Origin: Streptomyces sp. Z26
Lineage (GTDB): Bacteria; Actinomycetota; Actinomycetes; Streptomycetales; Streptomycetaceae
Direction: 5' to 3'
Length of the DNA stretch: 64,000 nt
Assembly (NCBI RefSeq): GCF_003665095.1
Contig: NZ_RCHV01000002.1
Location: 3,470,001-3,534,000 of the forward strand
Made by a program: the position numbers and the translations under genes. The notes under the pieces were generated by a model. That model was not told where the DNA came from. It saw only the letters and a list, made by a program, of their open reading frames with translations, and did no database searches. Each line of letters opens with the position of its first letter. Position 1 is the first letter of the stretch. Shown here piece by piece: positions 1 through 10,313 of this stretch.

Positions 1-2762
1 TCCGTACGGCCGCCCGCGAGCAGCGCGTACAGCAGCGTGTCCTCGACCACCTCGCGCTGCGCCGCGCTGCCGCCGACCCGGTGCAGCCCGCCCCGTACGC
101 CGCGCAGGCCGGACACCGCCGCGTCCCAGCGTTCCTCCACGACGGCCTCGAAGGCCGCGCACAGCGGCGCGATCACCGCGCGCTGCACGGCGTCCGCCTG
201 CCCGGCGTGGTGCGCGAGCCGCCGCAGCGCGGCCACGTCACCGGCCGCCGCGAGCGCCACCGCGCCGTGCAGCGCGCCGAACGCCCGCGCGGGCCGCTCC
301 AGTTGCGCGCCGTCGACCGCCGTCAGCACGTCGTCCGCCGGGAGCGGCCCGCGCCAGACCCGCGCGAGGTGCGCGCGCCACAGCAGCGAGCCGGAGTCGA
401 CGAGGGCCCGCATCCCGCACACCCGGCCGCCTCCGGCGTCCCCGGCGGCCGGGTCGCCGGTGCCCGCGTCCGCGCGTCCCGGCGCCAGCTGGGTGGCCCA
501 CCGTCGGCGTACGGCCTCGGCGTCGTCCAGGGCGAGTTCGTGCAGCGCGGCGTGCCACGAGAAGTGCGTACGTTGCGTCGCCGTGCGTCCGCTGCCGACG
601 ATCCAGCCGTCCAGCCAGTCCCGTCCGGCCGCGTGGTCGCCGGTCTCGTAGCGCACGTGGGCGAGGGCGTGCACGGCGTGCCCGGCGGCCGGTTCGGCGT
701 CCAGCGCCCGTACGGCCAGCTCGGCCGCCTCCTCGAACCGGTCCTCGCCCTGGCGCAGGAACGCCAGCAGCGACGTGGGGAACCAGTGCCCGCCGTACGC
801 GGGCGCCGCCCGCTCCACCAGCTTCCGCGCGAACTCCTCGTCCAGGTCGTCGAATCCGGAGAACGCGATGGTCGGGACGGCCGTGCTCAGCGCCAGCGCG
901 TCGCCCGGGTACGCGCGCAGGTGCGCGAGCAGGGCCTCGTCGCCGCCGTCGCCGTGCACGCGGCGCGTGACGACGTCGACGAACGAACGTTCCCGCGCGT
1001 CCCCCCGGTCCCGTACGCTCCGCTGCGCCTCCGCCAGCCGTCGCGGTACGTCCGTCGCCGCGCCGCCCTCGTGCCCGAGGAGCGCGAGCGCCGCGTGCCC
1101 CAGCGCGAAGCCGCCGTCGAGCGCCGTGGCCCGCGCGAACTCCTCGACGGCGCCCGCCCGCATCGCCATGACGCGGTCCAGCCCGGCGGCGTACGCGGTG
1201 GCCGCCTCGGTGTGCGTCGACAGGGGCAGCCCGAACGGGTCGGCCGGGCGCACCCGTACGGTCCCGGTGTCGTCCGCGCGCGCGGAGGCCCGTACGGCTG
1301 CGGAAGGGGGCTCGTCCGCGCGCGCGGGCAGTACGGCGTCCGCGACGGCCGCCGCCTGTGCGCGGATCTCGGGGATGGCGACGGTCTCCCACAGTTCGCC
1401 GCGCCGGGGCGCCCCCAGGGTGAACAGGCCGCGCGCGCACCGCCCTTCGGCGTCCCGCAGTCGTCCGCCGTCGGTCGCGACACCGATGCCCAGCGGTCCG
1501 CGTACGGCGAGTCCGGCGTCCAGCAGGGACCGCCACAGGGGGTCGGCCCCGCTGTCCGTGCGCAGCCCCGGCCCGGTGCAGTCCACGACCCGCTGGACGG
1601 GCAGCGTACGGCCGTCGGTGAGGGTGACGTCGAGCGGCGCGGACGGGCCGTGCGCGCGTCCGCGCGCGCGGGCGGCGGAGACCACGCGGGCGGCGTCGAC
1701 CCGCAGGCGGCGCGCGGCGCGGGCGCGTTCGACGGCCTCGGCGGTGGCGGGCGGCATGCGGTGGCGGTGCACGTTCCAGAGGGTGATCTCGCGGTCCAGC
1801 ACCTCCGTGCGCTCCGCGTCGGACAGCCCCTGCCACAGCCGTGCCGTCACCGGGCGCAGCCCGTCGAAGGCGGGCCGCCAGTCCCCGAACTCCCGCAGCG
1901 CGCCCGCGAGGTGCCGCCGCAACGCGGTGCGCAGGGCGGGCAGCCCCGGCGGCCGGTCGGCGTCGGCGAGCGCGGGCGGGGCGGGTACGGGCGGCAGCGG
2001 GCGGAGGGCGTGCGGGCGGGGGAGCAGGCCCGTACGGGAGACCATGTGCACGCGGTGGCCCCGGCGTTCGAGGCTGAGCGCGACGTCCACGGCCGTGAGC
2101 CCGGCGCCGACGAGCAGCACGTGCCCGGCGCCGTCCGGACCGCCGTCCGGACCGCCCTTCGGTGCCGCGTTCACCTCGCCGTCCGCCGTCCACGGGTGCG
2201 CCACGAAGCAGCCCGACGCGCGCAGTTCCTCCGGCGCCCAGTCGCCGCCGCCCGGCGCGGGCCCCGTCGCCAGCACCACGCTGTCGGCGGCCACGGTCCG
2301 CCCGTCGGCCAGTACGAGCCGGGCCCGCGCGCTCCGCTGGGGCCACTCGCACGCGGTGGCGCGCGTACGGAGGCGGGTGACGGACGCGAAGCCGCGCGCG
2401 CGGATGATCGCCCGGCCGAGGGTGTCCGCGAGGTACGAGCCGAAGCGGTACCGCGACGCGAAGTCCCCGGCGCCGACGTCCGCGTCGCCGTGCCCGCACA
2501 GCCAGCGGCGGAAGTGCCCGGGGTCGTCGGGGTAGGCGCTCATGCCGCCCACCGGCACGTTCAGCAGGTGCCGGGGGTCGCGCGTGGAGTACGCCGTGCC
2601 GCGCCCCGCCTCGGGCGCCGGGTCGATGAGCACCAGGTCCAGCGGTACGCGTCTGCGTACGGCCGCCTCGCACAGCTGCGTCGCGACCAGCGCTCCGGCG
2701 GCTCCGGCGCCGACGACCGCCACGGTGCGGCGGCCGGGACAGCCGCCTTCGACGTCTTCCAC
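1..2762 (-). CDS. FAD/NAD(P)-binding protein fused to a TTC38-like TPR domain (partial, runs off left edge)
   Basis: The frame starts at GTG 2762, six bases after GGAGGAG, and stays open to the window edge (at least 920 codons). Near the N-terminus is a Rossmann motif (VAVVGAGAAG) followed by a segment with NVPVGGMSAYPDDPGHF, typical of the FAD-NAD(P)-binding family (NAD_binding_9 type). A second dinucleotide motif (VLLVGAGLTAVD) lies near residue 213. From about residue 500 the protein changes into a helical repeat region containing HAVHALAHVRYETGDHAAG, which resembles tetratricopeptide repeat protein 38. I checked the codons across the junction (about 1230-1322) and saw no frame break, so the fusion appears real. 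The first half suggests a flavin-dependent oxidoreductase; the substrate cannot be named. It diverges from the Rrf2 gene at 2982, and a palindrome lies 36 bp upstream of the start. Confidence 0.82.
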   Translation of the reverse strand, partial: MEDVEGGCPGRRTVAVVGAGAAGALVATQLCEAAVRRRVPLDLVLIDPAPEAGRGTAYSTRDPRHLLNVPVGGMSAYPDDPGHFRRWLCGHGDADVGAGDFASRYRFGSYLADTLGRAIIRARGFASVTRLRTRATACEWPQRSARARLVLADGRTVAADSVVLATGPAPGGGDWAPEELRASGCFVAHPWTADGEVNAAPKGGPDGGPDGAGHVLLVGAGLTAVDVALSLERRGHRVHMVSRTGLLPRPHALRPLPPVPAPPALADADRPPGLPALRTALRRHLAGALREFGDWRPAFDGLRPVTARLWQGLSDAERTEVLDREITLWNVHRHRMPPATAEAVERARAARRLRVDAARVVSAARARGRAHGPSAPLDVTLTDGRTLPVQRVVDCTGPGLRTDSGADPLWRSLLDAGLAVRGPLGIGVATDGGRLRDAEGRCARGLFTLGAPRRGELWETVAIPEIRAQAAAVADAVLPARADEPPSAAVRASARADDTGTVRVRPADPFGLPLSTHTEAATAYAAGLDRVMAMRAGAVEEFARATALDGGFALGHAALALLGHEGGAATDVPRRLAEAQRSVRDRGDARERSFVDVVTRRVHGDGGDEALLAHLRAYPGDALALSTAVPTIAFSGFDDLDEEFARKLVERAAPAYGGHWFPTSLLAFLRQGEDRFEEAAELAVRALDAEPAAGHAVHALAHVRYETGDHAAGRDWLDGWIVGSGRTATQRTHFSWHAALHELALDDAEAVRRRWATQLAPGRADAGTGDPAAGDAGGGRVCGMRALVDSGSLLWRAHLARVWRGPLPADDVLTAVDGAQLERPARAFGALHGAVALAAAGDVAALRRLAHHAGQADAVQRAVIAPLCAAFEAVVEERWDAAVSGLRGVRGGLHRVGGSAAQREVVEDTLLYALLAGGRT

Positions 2763-2797
2763 GGGGCTCCTCCGGTATCCGGCAGCGTGCGGGCGGA

Positions 2798-2818
2798 TGT
2801 TCACTATTTCCGTGAACA
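2798..2818. promoter_or_regulatory. Palindrome TGTTCAC-N7-GTGAACA, candidate operator
   Basis: This is a perfect 7-bp inverted repeat with a 7-base AT-rich centre, in the 219-bp gap between the divergent FAD/TPR gene and the Rrf2 gene. It sits 36 bp upstream of the former's start. Position and symmetry fit an operator. The neighbouring Rrf2 protein is the obvious candidate ligand, but that is inference. Confidence 0.5.
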
Positions 2819-2981
2819 ATCCGCGCCCGCAAGCCCGGAGTCTTCCCGCGCCCGTCCGCGCCCGTTCTCTCACTCCCCGTGCCCGGTCGCGCTCCGCGCG
2901 CGCGGGCGGTGCCGTGCTCCGCGCGCGGAGGGTCGGGAACGGGCCTCGCCGGGCGCGACGGGGGTGTGGGAGATTGCAGCG

Positions 2982-3485
2982 GTGAGGATCTCAGCGAAGG
3001 CCGACTATGCCGTCCGGGCCATGGCGGAACTCGCGCGCGCGCCGGGGCGTCCGCAGAAGGCGGACGACATAGCCGGGCGCCAGGACATCCCCATACGGTT
3101 CCTCTTCACCATCCTCAGCGACCTCCGCCAGGCGGGCCTCATCCACAGCGTGCGCGGCCCGGTCGGCGGCTACCTGCTCACCCCCGAGCCCGCCGACCTC
3201 ACCCTCGCGGACGTGCTCCGCGCCGTGGACGGCCCGTTGGCCAGCGTGCGCGACCTGCGGCTGACGGGGCTGGAGTACGCGGGCGCGGCGGCGGCCCTCC
3301 CCGACGTGTGGCGCGCGGTGCGCACCAGCCTCCGGCAGGTGCTGGAGGAGACGACGCTCGCGGACCTGGCGGCGGGCGACCTGCCGCCGCTCGTACGGGA
3401 ACGCGCCCGCACGTACGAGGACGACGTGCGCACGTACGACGACGCCGCGCGCGCGGGCGGCGACGCGGGCACCCCGCCCGGCTGA
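2982..3485 (+). CDS. Rrf2 family transcriptional regulator without cysteines
   Basis: This 167-residue protein opens with RISAKADYAVRAMAELA and continues with IPIRFLFTILSDLRQAGLI and SVRGPVGGYLLTP, the winged helix-turn-helix and wing of Rrf2/IscR-type regulators. It starts at GTG 2982, nine bases after GGGAG. The region around residues 80-105, where Fe-S-binding Rrf2 proteins carry three cysteines, has none, and the whole protein is cysteine-free, so an iron-sulfur cluster is unlikely. It is divergent from the FAD/TPR gene and separated from it by a palindrome. A link between this regulator and that redox-type gene is plausible but unproven. The C-terminus is a charged tail. Confidence 0.88.
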   Translation: MRISAKADYAVRAMAELARAPGRPQKADDIAGRQDIPIRFLFTILSDLRQAGLIHSVRGPVGGYLLTPEPADLTLADVLRAVDGPLASVRDLRLTGLEYAGAAAALPDVWRAVRTSLRQVLEETTLADLAAGDLPPLVRERARTYEDDVRTYDDAARAGGDAGTPPG

Positions 3486-3527
3486 GGGACCGGCCGCCCC
3501 GCGCCGGGCACCACCGCGCCCGGCGCC

Positions 3528-3980
3528 TCAGTGGTGCGGCTCCCCGGTCAGCTCGCCCCACACCCGCTTCCCCCTCGGCTGCGCGTCGACGCCCCAGCGG
3601 CGGGACAGCGCCTCCACGAGGAGCAGTCCCCGGCCTCGGTCGGCGGTGTCGTCCGGGTCGCGGCGTACGGGCAGGGTGCGGGACCCGTCCGTGACGGCGA
3701 TCCGTACGGTGTCGCGTCTCGTGCGCGTGACGGTGACCTGTACGTGGTCGGACGCGGTGTGCTCCACCGCGTTGCCGATCAGCTCCGAGACGAGGACGGT
3801 CGCGTCGTCGGTGAGGTCGTCGAGGCGCCAGGCGGTCAGCACGGTACGCACCAGGGCGCGCCCCGTCCGCGCGCTCCGCGCCGCGCGCGGCAGGCTCCAG
3901 GTGCGGCTCGGCCGCGCGTGCCGTCGGCACGTGGCGGGTCGGGTGTCCGTGCCCGGGACGGTGGGGGCGCACGCGTTCAC
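3528..3980 (-). CDS. ATP-binding protein, anti-sigma / RsbW-like HATPase
   Basis: About 150 residues form a single histidine-kinase-type ATPase domain. It has an N-box ELIGNAVEHTASD, a VTDGS segment and a GRGLLLVEALSRRWG glycine-rich lid, as in the small RsbW-like proteins that are very numerous in Streptomyces. GTG 3980 overlaps the stop of the upstream gene (GTGA); GTG 3983 is an in-frame alternative. There is no sensor or transmembrane part. Such proteins usually act as anti-sigma factors or kinases of anti-anti-sigma factors. Here it accompanies an XRE/DUF397 module, a common pairing in WhiJ-like loci. Its partner cannot be read from the sequence. Confidence 0.85.
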   Translation of the reverse strand: MNACAPTVPGTDTRPATCRRHARPSRTWSLPRAARSARTGRALVRTVLTAWRLDDLTDDATVLVSELIGNAVEHTASDHVQVTVTRTRRDTVRIAVTDGSRTLPVRRDPDDTADRGRGLLLVEALSRRWGVDAQPRGKRVWGELTGEPHH

Positions 3981-4384
3981 CACGCCACCGCCCTTCCGGC
4001 CGGAGGCGCCCACGCGTACGCCGGTACGGGCGCCGTTACGGGCATCGTCACGGGTACGGGCACCGGCACACGGGCCGTCAACACCGCCCGCTGACCACGC
4101 CGTTCGCGCCGTTCGCGCCGTTCGCGCTGCTCGTGCGCGAGGACGTACGGCCGCACGAGCGGCAGCGTGTCCACGACCACCGTGTCGGCGGGCGCGGGCC
4201 GCCGCTCCTGCGGGTGATACGGGAGGGCGGCGCGGCAGGTGCACGCGTACGACCCCGCGTACGTTCCCGACCCGGCGACGGCCGCCTCGCGGGGCGCGGG
4301 CGCGGGCACGGCTGCGGGGGCGGTGACGGGCGGCGCGGAACGGACCCGCAGCCAGGCGTACCAGCGTCGGACGGTCTCGAACAC
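3977..4384 (-). CDS. Small hypothetical protein upstream of the RsbW-like gene
   Basis: This reading frame of 135 residues starts at GTG 4384, seven bases after AAGGAG, and overlaps the next gene by GTGA, so the two are probably translationally coupled. The N-terminus (FETVRRWYAWLRV) is amphipathic. The middle is proline/alanine-rich, and the segment DTLPLVRPYVLAHEQRERRE looks like the conserved core of small streptomycete proteins found beside XRE/DUF397 genes. No catalytic motif is visible and no function can be assigned. The coupling suggests it works with the ATPase. Confidence 0.65.
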   Translation of the reverse strand: MFETVRRWYAWLRVRSAPPVTAPAAVPAPAPREAAVAGSGTYAGSYACTCRAALPYHPQERRPAPADTVVVDTLPLVRPYVLAHEQRERRERRERRGQRAVLTARVPVPVPVTMPVTAPVPAYAWAPPAGRAVAW

Positions 4385-4480
4385 GGCGGAACTCCTTGTC
4401 GGTTCGCGAGGACGAGCCCCTTCCGGACCGCCGGTGCGCGCACACGGCGCGGACAGCACGGGCTCCCTCACTCTGGGTAA

Positions 4481-4508
4481 TGACAGGATCGCTTTCCGCG
4501 CGTACTGT
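4481..4508 (+). promoter_or_regulatory. Candidate promoter for the XRE gene
   Basis: TGACAG (4481-4486) and TACTGT (4503-4508) are separated by 16 bp and lie about 100 bp upstream of the XRE start. Downstream, at 4523-4543, is the dyad GTCCCA-N9-TGGGAC in the presumed leader, possibly an autoregulatory site. Confidence 0.4.
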
Positions 4509-4605
4509 CGGAAGGGCTCGGTGTCCCAGCCGCGTTGTGGGACGTCGCGCGCCGCGTGAGAGCTGAGGGACGCCATGACGCGTTCCGCGACGAGGAGTTG
4601 ACCGC

Positions 4606-5436
4606 ATGGCGGCACGACCGCGTGAACTGACCCCGGACCGCAGCGCCCGCCACCTCTTCGGCGCCGAACTGCGGGCCCGTCGCGAGGCCGCCGGGATGAG
4701 CCTGGAGCGGCTCGCCTCGATCGTGCCGCAGAGCCGCAGCCACCTGGCCCGGATCGAGACCGCGGCGTACATGATCCCGCCGGAGCTGCCCGCGCACCTC
4801 GACGCGGCGTTCCACACGGACGGCTTCTTCGGGAAGCTGTACGCGCTGGCGCGGCACGAGGTGCACCCGGACCAGTACCGGCGGCGGATGCAGCTGGAGA
4901 CGCGAGCGCGCGCGATCACCTTCTACGCCGGGCAGTTGGTGCCGGGCATCCTCCAGACCGAGGCGTACGCCCGCGCGGTGTTCCGGGCCAGCAACCCCCA
5001 GGCGTCGGAGGGCGAGATCGAGGAGATGGTCGCGGTCCGGCTGAGCCGTCAGGCGCTGCTGTCGGGCGACTCGGCGCCGTACCTCTCCGTGGTGCTGGAC
5101 GAGGCGACGATACGGCGTCCGATCGGTGGTCCCGCCGTCATGCGCGCCCAACTGGCACGGCTGGCCGGGCTGGTGGACACTCCGACCTGTGTGATCCAGC
5201 TGCTGCCCTACAGCCATGGTGAACACGCCCTGCTGGGCGGCTCGTTGAATCTGCTGATGCTGGACGACGGCAACACGGTGGCGTACGAGGAGAGCATCGA
5301 CACGGGCCAACTGCTGGAGGACGCGGAACGTGTGGCGGCGCGCAGCCGGTCGTACGATCTGCTCAGGGCGTACGCCCTGTCGCCGACAGACACGGCGGCA
5401 TTCATCCGAGCCGTCATGGAGGCGCTGGAAGCATGA
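4606..5436 (+). CDS. XRE-family helix-turn-helix regulator with DUF5753 domain (WhiJ-like)
   Basis: The 276-residue protein has an N-terminal XRE helix-turn-helix (about residues 15-70, LFGAELRARREAAGMSLERL and SQSRSHLARIET-like core) followed by the DUF5753 domain (about 95-270, with FYAGQLVPGILQTEAYA and VQLLPY-like signatures). ATG 4606 lies eight bases after GAGGAG. The gene overlaps the following DUF397 gene by ATGA. Proteins of this type, exemplified by WhiJ of S. coelicolor, act with a DUF397 partner and often an RsbW-like ATPase in controlling differentiation or antibiotic genes; all three elements are present here. Its DNA target is unknown. Confidence 0.93.
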   Translation: MAARPRELTPDRSARHLFGAELRARREAAGMSLERLASIVPQSRSHLARIETAAYMIPPELPAHLDAAFHTDGFFGKLYALARHEVHPDQYRRRMQLETRARAITFYAGQLVPGILQTEAYARAVFRASNPQASEGEIEEMVAVRLSRQALLSGDSAPYLSVVLDEATIRRPIGGPAVMRAQLARLAGLVDTPTCVIQLLPYSHGEHALLGGSLNLLMLDDGNTVAYEESIDTGQLLEDAERVAARSRSYDLLRAYALSPTDTAAFIRAVMEALEA

Positions 5437-5654
5437 GTGGTATCCCGGACCTGTCGTGTGCCGTGTGGGTCAAGTCGAGCCACAGCAACGGTGGCGGCGG
5501 TGAGTGCGTGGAGTGGGCGCCGTCGGTGGCGGCCGGGACGGGTGTGGTGCCGGTGCGGGATTCGAAGGTGCCGTCCGGTCCGGCGTTGGTGTTCGCGCCG
5601 CAGGGTTGGTCGTCGTTCGTGACGGCCGTCCGGTCGGGGCGGTTGAGCGCCTGA
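5433..5654 (+). CDS. DUF397 domain protein, copy 1
   Basis: This 73-residue protein carries the DUF397 signature: W.KSSHSNGGGGECVEWAP near the N-terminus, then VPVRDSK and a C-terminal GWSSFV. It overlaps the XRE gene by four bases (ATGA), so translation is probably coupled. DUF397 proteins are small partners or antagonists of the adjacent XRE regulator in WhiJ/AbaA-type loci. The copy immediately downstream is almost identical, which is unusual and points to a recent tandem duplication. Confidence 0.93.
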   Translation: MSGIPDLSCAVWVKSSHSNGGGGECVEWAPSVAAGTGVVPVRDSKVPSGPALVFAPQGWSSFVTAVRSGRLSA

Positions 5655-5680
5655 GTCATGTCCGTTCTGCCGTGAGGAGC

Positions 5681-5902
5681 GTGAGTCGCGTGCTGGATCT
5701 GTCGGGTGCGGTGTGGGTCAAGTCGAGCCACAGCAACGGGGACGGCGGTGATTGCGTGGAGTGGGCGCCGTCGGTGGCGTCCGGGGCGGGTGTGGTGCCG
5801 GTGCGGGATTCGAAGGTGCCGTCCGGTCCGGCGCTGGTGTTCCCGCCCCGGGGCTGGTCGTCGTTCGTGCGCGCCGTACGGACGGACCGGCTGACCGCCT
5901 GA
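5681..5902 (+). CDS. DUF397 domain protein, copy 2
   Basis: This second DUF397 protein of 73 residues differs from copy 1 at only a modest number of positions (VWVKSSHSNG, GDCVEWAPSV, GVVPVRDSKVPSGPALVF are shared or nearly so). The start at GTG 5681 aligns base for base with the ATG of copy 1. A later GTG at 5690 sits better relative to the AGGAG at 5675-5679 and is the alternative. Only 26 bp separate the copies. It may be a redundant partner of the XRE protein or a diverging one with altered specificity. Confidence 0.9.
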   Translation: MSRVLDLSGAVWVKSSHSNGDGGDCVEWAPSVASGAGVVPVRDSKVPSGPALVFPPRGWSSFVRAVRTDRLTA

Positions 5903-6017
5903 GCCCGGTCCGTACCGCCGTATCCGTGCGGACGCCGTACGGGAAGCGTGCGGGGCCCGTGCGGGCTTCCGTCGCCTCGGGACCCCTCCCCGCGCGCCAC
6001 GGCTACTGTCGCCGCTC

Positions 6018-6794
6018 GTGATGGCAGACGGAATGAACCCCCGCCGTGAGTACCCCTTCACGGGAAGCACCGGCGCGCTCTGGATCGGGCTCGCCCCGCT
6101 CGTCCTTGGCGCGGCGGCGCTGGTGCGCGACATCGCCACGGACGACGGGGTGCCCGCCGCCGTGGCGCTGGCGGTCGGGGCGTTCTTCGTCGCCCTGTTC
6201 GGCCTCGCGGCGACACTGGTCGTACGGACGCCGGGAGTGACGACGCGGTGCGACGAGCACGGCGTGACGGCCCGCGCGGCGTTCGGCACCCGTACGACGG
6301 CGTGGCCGGACGTACAGGGCATCGAGGTCGACGCGCCCCCGTCCGGCCAGATCGCGGCGGAGGGCACCCCCCGGCGGTTCGCCGTGGTCTACGACGCGAC
6401 GGGCAGGCGCTACTCCCTGCCGAACCTCGACGACCGCCGCTGCGCCGCCCTCGACCACGAGGTGGACCACCTCCGCGCCGTGTGGCAGCGGCACCGCGGC
6501 GCGGACTGGCAGCCGCTCACCGAGGTCCAGGACCGGATCACGCGCAGGCGGCACGTGAACGCGCGGGTGGGCCTGGCGCTGATCGTCTTCGTCACGGCGA
6601 TGTCCGCCTTCGTGGTGGGCCTGGTGCTGTGCGTGGGCCTGCTGATCGGAGGCGCGTACCCGCAGATCGGAGACCCGGACCCGGGATTCGTCGTGGGCAC
6701 GCTGCTGCACCCGGCGGCGCTGATGGGCGGCCTGCCCGTACTGGCCACGGCGGTTGCCGTGACGATCACCCTGCTCCGCCGCCGGAGCCACTGA
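6018..6794 (+). CDS. Membrane protein with bacterial PH-like domain
   Basis: The protein has about 258 residues. Two hydrophobic segments near residues 20-70 (LWIGLAPLVLGAAALV; VALAVGAFFVALFGLAATLVV) precede a soluble section containing GVTTRCDEHGVTARAAFGT and AWPDVQGIEV, the pattern of bacterial PH-type (bPH) membrane proteins. At least two further transmembrane helices end the protein (IVFVTAMSAFVVGLVLCVGLLIGG; LPVLATAVAVTITLL). Possible starts are GTG 6018, ATG 6021 and ATG 6033; none has a convincing ribosome-binding site. The role is unknown. It stands alone and faces the UvrA-like gene tail to tail. Confidence 0.75.
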   Translation: MMADGMNPRREYPFTGSTGALWIGLAPLVLGAAALVRDIATDDGVPAAVALAVGAFFVALFGLAATLVVRTPGVTTRCDEHGVTARAAFGTRTTAWPDVQGIEVDAPPSGQIAAEGTPRRFAVVYDATGRRYSLPNLDDRRCAALDHEVDHLRAVWQRHRGADWQPLTEVQDRITRRRHVNARVGLALIVFVTAMSAFVVGLVLCVGLLIGGAYPQIGDPDPGFVVGTLLHPAALMGGLPVLATAVAVTITLLRRRSH

Positions 6795-6817
6795 ACGGTC
6801 CGCGCGCCGGCACGCGC

Positions 6818-9136
<2,319 letters not shown>

Positions 9137-9387
9137 ACGGGCGCTCCGGGGGAAGTCGGGGGAGGGCGTCGGGGCGGGCGGCGGCCAGGTGACGCTACTC
9201 GGCGCGGGCCCGGTGGGGCGAGCGGATTGCGCGGGAGCGGGCGCGGTGCTGGGCCCGTACGGAGCCGTCGTGCGCGGGCCGAGGGGCGGGCGCCGTGGGG
9301 ACCTGTCCGGCTGCGTTTGCGAATCGGACATAAGGGTCTTTTACTGGACATGCACGACGTAATCGAGTGCTACAGGAGTGATCCAGG

Positions 9388-9564
9388 ATGTCGGTCGAGA
9401 CAACTCTCCCCCTCGCGACAGAAACCATGGCGGACGACGTCGAAGCCCTGCTGAACCCGACGGAGGCGGACGGCACGTTCCGTGACTCGGCCGAGTGCGC
9501 GGTGCTGCTCCTCGCCGGAGGCAAGGTCCTCCTCGCGCCCCCGACCCCGCGTCCGAAGGGCTGA
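9388..9564 (+). CDS. 58-residue peptide ORF heading an unknown gene cassette
   Basis: ATG 9388 is nine bases downstream of AGGAG and opens a 58-codon frame ending TGA 9564, nine bases before the next gene. The peptide has an acidic N-terminal half (ending near MADDVEALLNPTEADG) and a hydrophobic then proline-rich C-terminal half (ECAVLLLAGGKVLLAPPT), with a single cysteine. Size, acidic leader-like half and position ahead of genes of unknown function resemble a ribosomally made peptide precursor, but I see no known RiPP modification enzyme next to it. It could equally be a small subunit of the following proteins. Confidence 0.55.
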   Translation: MSVETTLPLATETMADDVEALLNPTEADGTFRDSAECAVLLLAGGKVLLAPPTPRPKG

Positions 9565-9572
9565 CGCGGATC

Positions 9573-10313
9573 GTGGAAGCGCAGCGTTCCGACGCCACGA
9601 GCCGACTCCCGGACGTGGTGCAGGAGTTCGCGTCAGCGGTCGTCCCCGCCCTTCGGGGCGGGGACGGCCGTTTCGACGTGGTGGGCACGGTGCTCACCCC
9701 GGCGGACGACCCGGTGGCGGTGGCGGCCGTACGCGTACTCGGCGCCGACGTACTGGCACCGCGCACGCTCGCCGGGCGGACACCGACGGAGGCCGACCTC
9801 GCGCTGTTCGAGCACGCGGTGCGGGCGTTCCCGCCGAAGGCGGGAGGGTCGGCGCTGAGCGCGTGGAGCCACCGCGGCATGCGCGCGGCGCTCGCGGCGG
9901 CGCGGGCCGACGGCACCGCGAGAGCGGGCGACGGCGACGTACCCGACACCGCGTGGGTCGCCGAGCTGAGCTGGCAGCGGATGACGCACCAGCTCGCGCA
10001 GTTGGCCGCCCTCGCCGTACCCGGTCTGGCGCCGCCCCTCGCGGAGGCCGTCGCCGCCCGCCCGGTGGACCTGGCACGCGGCTTCGTACGGGCCGTACGC
10101 CGCCGCGACTGGCTCCAGGCGGCCGGTGCGGGGCGCTGGCTGGCGATGACGCCCGGTACGCCGGAGTCCCTCGGGCTGGCCACGGGGCTCGACTTCGTGC
10201 ACCACATGGGCGGGGCCGACGCGCGCGTCGCCCTGCACGTGCAGGCCGCCGCGGTGCTGCGGTCGCGGGGCGACGGAGCGGCCACGCCGTACGCCGGGTC
10301 GGTGCGCGCGTGA
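9573..10313 (+). CDS. Unknown protein, second gene of the 9388-13766 cassette
   Basis: I do not recognise this 246-residue protein. It begins at GTG 9573 (reading EAQRSDATSRLPDVVQEF) and is alanine/arginine-rich and predominantly helical. Segments such as ELSWQRMTHQLAQLAALA and GLDFVHHMGGADARVALHVQ might be conserved cores. There is no signal peptide or transmembrane segment. Its last codons overlap the next gene (GTGA), and it follows the 58-residue peptide ORF by eight bases, so it is part of one transcription unit. Confidence 0.7.
   Translation: MEAQRSDATSRLPDVVQEFASAVVPALRGGDGRFDVVGTVLTPADDPVAVAAVRVLGADVLAPRTLAGRTPTEADLALFEHAVRAFPPKAGGSALSAWSHRGMRAALAAARADGTARAGDGDVPDTAWVAELSWQRMTHQLAQLAALAVPGLAPPLAEAVAARPVDLARGFVRAVRRRDWLQAAGAGRWLAMTPGTPESLGLATGLDFVHHMGGADARVALHVQAAAVLRSRGDGAATPYAGSVRA

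Noticed and set aside
81..3485. Very long rightward open frame covering the FAD/TPR gene
   Set aside because: It is antisense to a well-formed flavoprotein and contains only Arg/Pro/Val-rich shadow sequence until the Rrf2 gene; only its last 167 codons are real.
9351..9454. Alternative small ORF starting MHDVIECYR overlapping the 58-residue ORF
   Set aside because: It lacks a ribosome-binding site, is basic and low in coding bias, and would overlap the better-supported peptide ORF.
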